Of a stretch of DNA of 60,000 bases, positions 21,373 through 30,935 are shown piece after piece. A model generated the notes under the pieces. That model was not told where the DNA came from. It was given only the letters and a program-made list of their open reading frames with translations, and made no database searches. This stretch comes from Branchiostoma floridae (lineage: Eukaryota; Chordata; Leptocardii; Amphioxiformes; Branchiostomatidae): assembly GCF_000003815.2 (NCBI RefSeq), contig NC_049989.1, positions 19,417,165 through 19,477,164 on the forward strand. The letters are read 5' to 3'. A program made the position numbers and the translations under genes. The stretch's first letter is position 1; each line of letters begins with the position of its first letter.

Positions 21373-23460
21373 ATGGGAAGAAAGCTGCGACACCTGCTGA
21401 TTTTCCTTCTCATCATCCTGAAGGAGCCCAACATGCCAGAAGCCGACTGCAGCTGTGCACCATCATCATGCTGCGTATGCCAAAAACAGGGCCTTACGAG
21501 CATCCCCCAGAACCTCCCAGTATCCATCTACCAGTTATATTTAAGTCATAACCAGATAACAGATATTCAGTCTGGTTCATTTGCAAATCTAACCCAGCTA
21601 CAAGAGTTGCACCTGTCCTCCAACAAGATAACAAATATTGAGCCTGGTACATTTGTAAATCTTTCCCGGCTACAAAAGCTGTGCTTGTCCAACAACCAGA
21701 TAAAAGAAATTCAGCCTGGTTTACTCGTAAACCTACCCCGCCTATATTGGTTGAACCTGGCCATTAACCAGATAAGAACAATTCCTCCTGGTTCATTTGC
21801 AAATCTACCCAAGCTACGACTGTTGGACCTGTTGCACAACCGGATAACAGATATACAGGCTGGTGCATTTGCAAATCTACCCAGCCTACAGAAATTGGTC
21901 CTATCTATCAACCAGATAAAAATGATCAAGCCTGATTTATTTTCAAATCTAACCCAGCTCCAACACTTGTGCCTGGACTCGAACCAGATAACAATGATTC
22001 AGTCCGGTACATTTGCGCATCTGCATCACCTACAGCAACTGTATCTGCACCACAACCAGATATCAATGATTCGGCCTGGCGCTTTTCCGACAAAACTCGC
22101 TCTTTTGGACCTAAGGTCAAACATGATGGCTGCGATTCCCCCTTTAAATGGCTTATTGGCATCTATCTATTTCCTAAAACTTGACGGGAACCCCTGGCGG
22201 TGCGACTGCAGGATGGTTGCCTTCAGGCTAAATATTACCAAATTTTCTTCACTTAACGACAAGATAATCTGTAAACGACCCGCCAAATTACGGGGACAGA
22301 AGCTTGCAGATGTCAATCCTGAAGAATTGATTTGCGAAGAACCAATCATGCCAAGGCCGACTATTGATATCCTGGTAACCTTAAGCAATGGCACAACAGT
22401 CGGCTCTAGGGTAGATCCTGCAGGCAAAACAAGACCAACTCTTACTACGACCACGCCAGAAAATTCAGAAACAAGCAGTTACCATGATGATAAAAATATA
22501 ACCTCTAATAACTGTTACAATGGCACGGCTGGCTCAAAGGTAGTTTTCTACTTTACAGTAGGTACTTCTGGAAAAGTAAAAACAACCCTTGCAACCCCTC
22601 CAGAAAAAACGGAAAGCACCAGTTCCCCTGAACCTGCTCACAGTTTCCCCACACCCGTTCTCATTGGCTCTGTCAGTGGTTCAATAGCTGGTGTTGTTTT
22701 CATTTGTACCGTGATTTTCACAATCTTGTCCCACAGGAGGCGCAAAAACCCCCCTTCAGGCCGCGCTTCAGGTCCAGATGCCAACGGTTTACGATCCCTA
22801 GACACACCGTCTGCTGTAGTGCCTAGTGGTAACGATGACCAGTATGAAGATATAGACACCCCAAATGGTCATCCAGGGCAGGACCAGGCTCAGGCTGGCA
22901 TCCATAACAAAATCCTGGCAGCTTTAATGCCAAATCCTCTGTATGGTAAGACACAGCAGGGGCAATCTCAGGCCAGCAGGGAGTTCAACACAAACAACAC
23001 AGCTACCGTATATGCAATGACTAGTGGCCATGACCACCAGTATGAAGATGTTAACACCCACCATGTACAGGGAAAGTCCCAGGCTGACACCCAGAACAAA
23101 GTCCTGGCAGCCGCAAAACCAAATCCTATGTACGCAAGTGAGGGAACACCACCAAATGACCCAAAATGCATTGGCCATGATCAAACAAGCACTAAGTTCA
23201 ACACAAACAACACAGCTACCGTAGTGACTAGTGGTCATGGCCACCAATATGAAGATGTGGACACCCAATATCAGACAGAACAGGCTCTTACCGAATCCCT
23301 GGGTGCTGAAAATAAGGCTTATGGCACCGCCCCGACTGCTTTACAGACCAATAATCTGTATAAAGCCGTGGGTTTGTATCAGGGCATTACTAACAGCACA
23401 GCTCCTATAGAAGATACTGGTCACGATCACATGTATGAAGATATGAAGGACATTACATAA
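21373..23460 (+). CDS. Intronless leucine-rich-repeat type I transmembrane receptor
   Basis: 695-aa protein. Residues 1-24 form a hydrophobic signal peptide (LLIFLLIIL). A Cys-rich LRR N-cap (CSCAPSSCCVC, about 26-36) is followed by about ten 24-residue LRRs starting near residues 53, 77, 101, 125, 149, 173, 197, 221, 243 and 267. Next come an LRRCT cap (NPWRCDC at about 273, last Cys about 320), a Ser/Thr/Asn-rich stalk with several N-glycosylation sequons, a transmembrane helix (about 427-450, VLIGSVSGSIAGVVFI) and a stop-transfer HRRRK. The ~240-residue tail repeats a module of about 68 aa carrying NPxY (Tyr524, Tyr587), QYED[IV] (Tyr491, Tyr557, Tyr626) and MYEDM (Tyr688). Such motifs in other receptors bind PTB and SH2 domains; the tail could signal or direct endocytosis. 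An innate-immune or adhesion role is inference. The start is the first Met before the signal peptide, 13 nt after a possible acceptor. Confidence 0.9.
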   Translation: MGRKLRHLLIFLLIILKEPNMPEADCSCAPSSCCVCQKQGLTSIPQNLPVSIYQLYLSHNQITDIQSGSFANLTQLQELHLSSNKITNIEPGTFVNLSRLQKLCLSNNQIKEIQPGLLVNLPRLYWLNLAINQIRTIPPGSFANLPKLRLLDLLHNRITDIQAGAFANLPSLQKLVLSINQIKMIKPDLFSNLTQLQHLCLDSNQITMIQSGTFAHLHHLQQLYLHHNQISMIRPGAFPTKLALLDLRSNMMAAIPPLNGLLASIYFLKLDGNPWRCDCRMVAFRLNITKFSSLNDKIICKRPAKLRGQKLADVNPEELICEEPIMPRPTIDILVTLSNGTTVGSRVDPAGKTRPTLTTTTPENSETSSYHDDKNITSNNCYNGTAGSKVVFYFTVGTSGKVKTTLATPPEKTESTSSPEPAHSFPTPVLIGSVSGSIAGVVFICTVIFTILSHRRRKNPPSGRASGPDANGLRSLDTPSAVVPSGNDDQYEDIDTPNGHPGQDQAQAGIHNKILAALMPNPLYGKTQQGQSQASREFNTNNTATVYAMTSGHDHQYEDVNTHHVQGKSQADTQNKVLAAAKPNPMYASEGTPPNDPKCIGHDQTSTKFNTNNTATVVTSGHGHQYEDVDTQYQTEQALTESLGAENKAYGTAPTALQTNNLYKAVGLYQGITNSTAPIEDTGHDHMYEDMKDIT

Positions 23461-23620
23461 GGGCAGGGCAGGGTCACACTCTGGCCACCATTGGCTCTTA
23501 CACCACAGCTACTGCCATGACCAGTGGTCACGTTCATCAGTATGAAGATATGAGCCCCCAACACAATCACACAGGGTAGGACCAGTCTCAGGCAGTCGCT
23601 GAATGTGGCTATAATGTAAA
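23461..23620 (+). pseudogene. Decayed extra tail module after the LRR receptor stop codon
   Basis: Beyond the TAA the DNA still encodes, two bases out of frame, TATAMTSGHVHQYEDMSPQ and then a degraded match to the GxxGQDQAQA block. This is another copy of the cytoplasmic repeat module, excluded from the protein by the stop and a frame change. Confidence 0.75.
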
Positions 23621-23753
23621 GAATCCCCAAAAGCTGAAAGATCATACATGAAGTTATGTAATCTCCAAGGTTTGCCATCATGGCCACTGGTTTTGCCAGA
23701 AAGTTTCATTAAGATTCAAGGAACCGTGATACGACTTCATTTAAAACGTTGTG

Positions 23754-23759
23754 AATAAA
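23754..23759 (+). terminator. Polyadenylation signal AATAAA
   Basis: AATAAA about 295 nt after the LRR receptor stop codon, followed by sequence suited to a 3' end. The likeliest poly(A) signal for that gene. Confidence 0.5.
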
Positions 23760-24384
23760 TATTACTTGCCTGAAATCTTTCCTGAAAGCTTATCTAACAA
23801 ATGCCGTTGAAGCACATTCTTTCCGAAATTAATAAACCACCATTTTCCCTAAGTCACTAACTTTCGATTTTGGGATCAGCGCCCAACCACAAGCTCCCAA
23901 ATAAGGGTCCATGCCCTCATTTTAAAAATGTCTAAGTAAAATTATTATGTTTCCGGGAAACGTTGGTCTTCTTATTCTTTTTCTTCTTCTTGAATACCCC
24001 CCAAATAGCCCCGCAAGGGTGGGGGGGTAGTAGAGGTCCTGGATTAGGGCGGGCAGACCTCTAACAACAAGTGTGTCTACATGTGTAAGTTACTAAGAGA
24101 CGAACACGTAGTAGGCAAACAAGAAGTAGGACATGTACATAATAACAAGTAGTTGCACCTGTATAAGATACGGACAAGGAGTAGGCACTGAAAACCTTTG
24201 TGAAAAGGAACTCAAGCTTCTTTAAGTTTTTCTTATATTTCTATTTGAATATATGCTCGACCTAACATTTTATGCTGCTCTTTCTAAACACCTAAACATA
24301 CAAGGAAGTGAGAAACTTCTAAATGTCTTTTAGTGGATTGCTTAAAACACTTCTCTTGCTATATTTCATATGTAAGATTGATTT

Positions 24385-24492
24385 CTACGTAGCTGTTATT
24401 ATATCACACCACTACGTAGCTGTTATTATATATATCATACATGTGACATAGTAAAACAAATCGAGTGGTGTGATATAATAACAGCTACGTAG
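24385..24492. mobile_element. Foldback MITE with duplicated arm
   Basis: CTACGTAGCTGTTATTATAT (24,385-) is inverted at 24,465-24,492 (GTGGTGTGATATAATAACAG...). Part of the left arm is repeated in direct orientation at about 24,413-24,430, giving an arm-arm-loop-arm structure. Confidence 0.75.
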
Positions 24493-25384
24493 TGGTGTGT
24501 CAACTGTCTTTTATGACTGTTGATCGTATGGATTCTGTTGTGGCTTTTCTAATTATACAGGAGATTTAAAGCATGTACTTGCAGTAGCAAATTAGAAAAT
24601 TTACTGAAACTTGTGGACAATTTATCATCTTACTTAAGCTATTCTGCATTATGCGTAGATCTGTAGCAGCCTGTATGTTTGCTAAAGGATATGATGCATT
24701 TGTACTTAGATGGATATATATATATATAGACTGATTCAAGTTATTGCATGAACCAAAGTTTTAAGGATTCGGAGTCTACCTTCACACTCGTGGTGTCTGG
24801 CCTGGTATCTCACTCATACTCATAGATTGCTGACTGCTTCAATATCAAAATCTAAAAATTTCATAGCCAGAACAAAGGTATTCAAGTAAACAGACTTTAT
24901 CTAGATTTGAAGACTGCACAAACCACTGGTGAACTCCGACAGCATTCAAAAACTACAACATAGTACGAAGAGCTGACGGTTTTATTGTTTAATATAAGAA
25001 ATCCTATTAAGTTTCCCAACAAGTGTAGGCCTTTCACATCATAACAAGTAGATGTACATGTGTAAAAAAAGAAGTAGGCAATGAAAAGGAAATCCTTTGG
25101 GGTATTTTTAATCTCTTGTTGAATGTGTACACGACTTAAGCTGAACATCACCGTCTTTTCTGAATAGCTCAACACACTACTTGGGGTGCATAGTTTTCTC
25201 GTCTAATTGGCTTAAACACAAGAGCTGTTTTACTTTGTTTCAAATATATGACTGCGTTCTGTGTACTAGATTTCATGACAGATACTGCTTGTTTGGGCAA
25301 TGTAATCGTAGTGGATTTCATGAATGTGATCAAAGAAGCAAATGACAAACATTACAGTTACTGTAATTTCCTACAAAAGAACTG

Positions 25385-25680
25385 TTGTATGGCAATATTC
25401 CCGTCATATCAACCATCATCAGGGAGCATAGGGCCAGACTTGCCGGCCACTACTTTAGGAACAAAACTGAGCTTCCTAGTGAACTCATATTGTGGAAGCC
25501 AGCACACGGGTATACACATGCTGGGCGACCCGGTCTAACCAACATAGACCAGCTTGCTCGTGATGTGGGGTTGCGGGTCGAGGATCTAAAGAACGCTATG
25601 GGGGACAGAGACGTCTGGAAGGAGAGGGTGGACTTGGTCCGGGCAAGCAGCCCGCGATGATGATGATGACAGTTGCTGTA
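25385..25680 (+). mobile_element. LINE 3' end with (GAT)n-type tail
   Basis: The frame reads RARLAGHYFRNKTELPSELI, then GRPGLTNIDQLARDVGL and DRDVWKERVDLVRASS, the typical C-terminus of a chordate non-LTR retrotransposon polyprotein. It ends in a GATGATGATGATGA tract that probably marks the element's own 3' tail. 5'-truncated; no RT core. Confidence 0.85.
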
Positions 25681-25884
25681 GCATAAATCTAGGTTTGCCA
25701 AGAAATATAATATATTTATCATTCGGATGAATATGTATATAGACTTATAGATTCAAGATTTTGGATGACGCGGTCTCTGGCGCTTACAGACAGAACTGTG
25801 AATACTTCAAGTTTCATATTTAAAGAATACATTATCCAGAACAAAGACATTGAAGAAAACAGAATATATCTAGATCGTATGATT

Positions 25885-26292
25885 GTATACACCTTTCTCA
25901 CGCGGCGGCATGATAGATCGAAGAAGAGGTCAATGAGGCAAACAGACAAAACTTATTTCTAAAATCAGGTCCAATTTAGTTTTCCCCCAAACCACACAAA
26001 TTTTCATGATATAAAATAGAATAATACATATTACAAGAAGTGTTATGCACCGAAAGATGTAGCAATTTAGAGTAGTGTAGACTGACCCCATAGTCCCTTA
26101 AGAGATGCAAAATAAAAACATAATACATGTAATGCAAATTTTTAACGAATTTGCAGCCATTCACTTATTGGTCGAGTTCCTAATTGGCAGGCTACCATTG
26201 GTCGAACTGCAAATTATGATGGAAAGCCTTTTGTTTGCCACATTGAACTCGTTTTAGATCTATCATGGCCGCCGCGTGAGAAAGGTGTATAT
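25885..26292. mobile_element. TIR element of about 408 bp
   Basis: The left end reads TATACACCTTTCTCACGCGG, followed by a CATGATAGATC block. The right end is its inverse (GATCTATCATGG, then CCGCGTGAGAAAGGTGTATA). The arms extend inward about 60-70 bp (TCAATG.GGCAAAC). No clear target duplication and no coding capacity. Confidence 0.75.
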
Positions 26293-26958
26293 CATGCACT
26301 GAATATTGACTGTGCAAATCACAGATAGAAGTCAAATAGCATTTAAAAACAATGTCCTAATATCATGAGGACGAGTAAAAGAAGTACATCTGACTCATGA
26401 GACAGGAGTAAATCAGTGTTTGTGTTTCTCTCATATAGTTTTATTGTTCTATTGTGTAATTTCAGAGTGATCGTGATGTCATACGTACGGGTATGTCATG
26501 TATTCAACGTTATATGAAATCCAGAAAAGCAAGTGTTTTCCAACATGTACAATGCTAACGCAACGGATAAAGTATTAATTATGTGGTCGCTGTCAACATT
26601 CTACAGGAAAAATTTATTAAGCTGGAGAAAATCGACGTTTGTTTTCGCTTTCTCATAGTTTGTTTATCCAAATTCGTGCACTTGAAAATAATTTGAAATT
26701 TTCTGCCAAAATGCTAACTTCTAGGAGATTGAATAAAGTATTATGGTATATTTAGAAAATGTCCGTGTCTACTTTAATGTGAGATTTGATTTTGCAACAC
26801 TGAATTACGGTACGACGTCTTGAAATAAATTATGCTTTCATGCGTTATTAATCATACAGGATGAAGCAAGACATTTACACTGAAACTCTAGATATTTCAC
26901 GGAGGTTTGAGGTCTTCGAACTCTTATTTTTTGGGGGGAGGGGTGGTGGGCAAATGTT

Positions 26959-27447
26959 CTACTTCTTGCCTTTTCCAGGCAGTTTCATCATGCGATCGCG
27001 GGCACTTTGGCAGTCATTGAAGACAGGCGTGTAGTTTTGCCCTCTAGCTTTGACGAAGTCAGATACGGTGGCTCCTCCCTGTACCTCTTTCACCCCTCCC
27101 TTCTGCACCCATCTCCCACCCATGTGTTTGGCATCAGTGACCACGGTTTGGTTGCCATAGTCGAAACCGGGTCCCTTGTGGACCAGCCATTTACTGCCGT
27201 CTTCCAGAGTGACGCGAGCGCCGGTGTGGTAGGCCGGCCCCCACATTGTTTTGCCGTCTCCAAGGGGACGTCGCACCTCTTCGGCGCGGACTACCTTGCT
27301 GTTGTACAGCTGGCGGAGGCCTTGCTGACTGGTGATGTCATGGGGCGGTCGAGCTCCGCCGGATCCACTGGACCCCGCTCCGGAGGACGATCCACTACCT
27401 TTCATGCCGGACCACATAGCTTCAGCTTCAGCAGGTTCACTCAGAGT
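26959..27447 (-). CDS. Small Gly/Ser-rich protein, last coding exon
   Basis: Likely start Met at 27,417, giving 152 aa. An acceptor (CTTACTGCAG) ends just upstream at 27,448, so an earlier exon may exist. Residues 7-24 are Gly/Ser low complexity. The rest is compact and polar, with SKWLVHKGPGFDYGNQTVV (His80), KHMGGRWVQKGG (His98) and NYTPVFNDCQSARDRM (Cys136). A His followed about 55 residues later by an N-x-C-x-x-A helix recalls circularly permuted papain-fold (LRAT/NlpC-like) proteins, but that is resemblance only. No signal peptide or membrane helix is visible. An open frame on the opposite strand is a shadow. Confidence 0.55.
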   Translation of the reverse strand, partial: TLSEPAEAEAMWSGMKGSGSSSGAGSSGSGGARPPHDITSQQGLRQLYNSKVVRAEEVRRPLGDGKTMWGPAYHTGARVTLEDGSKWLVHKGPGFDYGNQTVVTDAKHMGGRWVQKGGVKEVQGGATVSDFVKARGQNYTPVFNDCQSARDRMMKLPGKGKK

Positions 27448-27522
27448 CTGCAGTAAGGTTAATGCGCAATGAAACTTCAACTATAGTAACGTTACATGTT
27501 ACTATACTGCAATAGCATGTAC

Positions 27523-27850
27523 TAAGGTCCTGATTTCTCACTGATTATTCAAATTAGGTCCTGATTTCTCACTGATTATTCAAATTAGGCCCTGATTTTT
27601 CTCTGATTATTCAAATTAGGTCCTGATTTCTCACTGATTATTCAAATTAGGTCCTGATTTCTCTCTGATTATTCAAATTAGGTCCTGATTTTTCACCAAT
27701 TATTCAAATCAGGTCCTGATTTCTCAGTTATTATTTAAATTAGGTCCTGATTTCTCAGTTATTATCTAAATTAGGTCCTGATTTCTCAGTTATTATCTAA
27801 ATTAGGTCCTGATTTCTCACACATCATTCAAATTAGGTCCTGATTATTCC
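27523..27850 (+). repeat. 31-bp minisatellite, about 10-11 units
   Basis: Tandem units of AGGTCCTGATTTCTCACTGA followed by TTATTCAAATT, with variants such as CAGTTATTATCTAAATT in later units. Direct, with no spacers, so not a CRISPR array. Confidence 0.95.
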
Positions 27851-30800
27851 TGAGTTGCAATGTTCGAATTCATTCATTCATTCGCTTCTCCAGTGAATTT
27901 GCATTAAATTTGTAATAAGTATGGGGTTTCTGTCATCTGATACTAATATAACATGTCCTCATTATTTGTGAAAAATAAGCCCTGATTTGCGCAATGTACA
28001 ACTTATCATAATAATATAATACATAAGCTATAAGTCAAAATGGGTCAAAATACGTGAACGTACCTATATGTTAGTTCTGCGCAAAGACGGAGATTTTTCA
28101 CCACTGGATTCCAATGTTGGTAATAATATATTGATTGGCTGAAACAGAGGGATAATTTTTATTATTATTCTGACGAATAATTGTTTGCCCCAGAACCTAC
28201 ACGTCCTGCACTTGAAATACCACCGATGATGTGTCCATGGGAAAGGCACTTTACACGCGTTGCGCGCACTGCGAGGCTGCTACTACTACTAGTACTACTA
28301 TTCCACCCAGGTGTAAAAATTGGTGTGGTACCTGGCTTTGGTTGGGGAGTGGAAGGAGAATCTTAGGCTTCGAATTCGCCTTCGAAGCTTCCAAATCGTG
28401 CTCTTGAAACAGTGTATGACAACCCACAACCCATGATATTCCTTTCACTTAAAATCAATGTGAGCGAAAGTGAAAATGCCAAGGTGTTCTTACGCGTCAT
28501 GACGTAACGTCTAGACCGAAGTTCGTTTGACTTTGTACCGACGTGTTAGGGTATTACCCACCGAAACTAAAGCTTAATATATCAAGTTTTCTATCAATAT
28601 TCCATTCTTTTAAAGATATAAATCCAAATTTTTCCACTCCGAAATAATTACATTTCTGGATTTTACGGTCAAAATTGAGCTGGATCAGAAATTTTGAAAA
28701 GGACTAGAGAAGTGCATATTTTCTCCCTGAAACGTTCGAGATAGTTTTTTTTTGCTATGGCAGTAGCACACAAGCACAAGCATTAACTCTGACGAAAACA
28801 TATTCTTCTTGTTGACGAAGGTGATAAATGAAGTTCCCAGGGTCAGCTAATACGAAAGCGAAAGCCCCATACCTTTGAAGTATACTTGGACACGTACACT
28901 TAACGTACACACCAAACCGCGCCCAGGCGCAAAAAGCGTACAGCAAACAGCGCCCGCAAAAAGCGAAATCCCCATACCTTTCAAGTACACCTGGACACGT
29001 TACGTACAGCAAACAGCGCCCGCAAAAAGAGAAAGGGTTGGAGAGACATCGCTTATTTATAGACTCCGAAACAATGTCTTATGGGAAGGGGGCTTTCCCT
29101 GACGCTTTACATGAATATTGTTGAAAGAGAAAGCATTAGGGAGAGATAAATTATCAATACACTTAGAAGCAATGCCTCTTGGGAAGGGTTTTTTCCAAGG
29201 CTCACTAAAAAAAAAAAACATTTATTTGCGGCTCTCAAATGAGTCAGGGTATTCCCCCGCTGACGCGTCATGGCGTAATGTCTAGATATTCTGTTACCTT
29301 TGTACCTGTACAAACCGACCTGTTAGGCTATTCCCCACCGAAAGTAATACTTGATATATTAAGTTTTTCTATACATATTCTCTTTTTTTGAAGATATAAA
29401 TCCCAATAATGCCACTCGGAGTGGGATATAATCAGATTTCTGGACTTTTCAGTCAAACTTGAGCTAGATCAGAATTCTGAGGAGACGCTAGAGAAGCCCC
29501 CCCCCCCCCCCCCCCCTGAAACGTTCGAGATTTCTCTTCTTCTTCTTCTTTTGTGTATACGTAAAGCCCACATTCTTCATGTAGAATATTTTGGCTTTCT
29601 TGATAAGTCTGTTGGGAATAGGGCGAGCCTAAAGGTATAGCATTGTGTGCAAAATAAACGAATACTTATGTAATAATGAATGACAAAGTCAATTCGAAGG
29701 TGAAAGAAGAACTGAAAGAACAAAAATGAAGACTGTATTGTTGTGTATACCATACTCTGTGTTTCTAGTCATTTGTTTTCAACCTTCCTGGCAGCTTGGA
29801 TTTCACAATGAAGTCACAAAATAGTTCTGGAAGCCACGAAATAGTTCCCAAGGATTTTGTTCCATATAATCAAATCAACATGGCCTTACTTACAATCAAA
29901 TACAGTGATCGCAAAAACTCAATATCAGAATCGTAGTGGAAATGGGTCTATAGCTACATAGGCTAGCAGCCTAGCACATGTTAACTGTACATATAGAATG
30001 ATACATTCTTTGGAAACCCTGTTTATACATTTCACAGACATCCACATCTGACAAATTTCACATCAAGACATTTTTACCCGAGATCAGATAATATTATGCA
30101 AAACATATCTATAACTAGTATATTTCTCTACAATAAGTTCACATCAATGGCTTCTCAATTGTACAATGTAAACTGTGCTTGAAGAGTTGGAAGTTCATTT
30201 GTGTTGATAAAAGCTAAAGCCTAGATCAAAGTTGAAAAATAACTTTCAACACAAAAATATGGGAATTTTCAACTGACTAATCCAGTCTTTGTCAAGGAAT
30301 GTGCAATCTACAACCTTTGTGACATCATGTTATGTTAGACTACATTCCTTGAACACAAAAGCCTAAGTTTAACAACCTCAGTCAGAAGTTTCACAACACA
30401 TACAGTCATGTACCAGTACAGTCACCTGGACACTCAAGTCTCCTTTACCAAATTAAGGTAGGCCACCATAGACTTTCTTATGATCCCCTGCTCACCAAAT
30501 AACGTGTTTTATCTGCATAACATAATGTTACAGAAGCAGTGGACTGCTCATTCCATGACAAAGAATGGAGAGGATCACTGTGTTCTAGCCAGCTTGAATT
30601 TTTTTCCATCACCCGGTGGATTTTAAATAGAAATCCTGTCGAAGGTGTGACAATCCCATGGGGTTCCGGGGGCATGCTCCCCCTGGAAAATTTTAAATCT
30701 TGACCTTCTGAAATGCTATTTCCTTCATTATAAGGGGCCTATTTTGCTGGTAGACTGAGCTTTGTTCATTTAATATCTTTACATGCTGTTTTTTGTCTGT

Positions 30801-30935
30801 CGCAGAGGATAGAATTGGCAAAATTTTTGTCCGTCCCCAGAGGCAAATTTCTGCTGGCTAGAACCCTGGTGGGTCAGTTGAAAAGTCCAATTTTTTTGAT
30901 GATCCAGAGGACGATTGTTGGAGGTCACTGTGAGG
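27851..30935. other. Intergenic, with a duplicated segment
   Basis: No convincing exon. 28,490-28,715 and 29,260-29,500 are related direct copies (ACGCGTCATG.CGTAA.GTCTAGA, then CCCACCGAAA.TAA, GATATAAATCC and GAGCT.GATCAGAA). Between them 28,868-28,955 and 28,973-29,030 repeat CATACCTTT.AAGTA.AC.TGGACACGT and CAGCGCCCGCAAAAAG. The remainder is AT-rich and includes the ACADS 3' flank. Confidence 0.6.
29489..29514 (+). repeat. Poly-C tract
   Basis: An uninterrupted run of about 26 C, directly before CTGAAACGTTCGAGA. The equivalent position in the sister segment (28,712-28,740) lacks it, so it expanded after the duplication. Confidence 0.9.

Larger units (their letters stand above)
24130..25875. 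repeat. Ancient ~0.95-kb tandem duplication
   Basis: Blocks recur in the same order about 940 bp apart: GTAG.TG.AC.TGTA with GTAGGCA.TGAAAA (24,150 and 25,045), a TATATAGAC..ATTCAAG block (24,725 and 25,735), and CAGAACAAAG..ATT.AAG..AACAGA.T.TATCTAGAT (24,870 and 25,835). A MITE sits in the first copy and a LINE fragment in the second, so both insertions probably postdate the duplication. Confidence 0.5.

Noticed and set aside
27007-27456. 149-codon plus-strand frame
   Set aside because: Antisense shadow of the minus-strand Gly/Ser-rich exon, which has the more protein-like sequence and a splice acceptor.
27523-27850. CRISPR-like regular repeat
   Set aside because: Contiguous direct repeats without spacers in a eukaryotic genome: a minisatellite.
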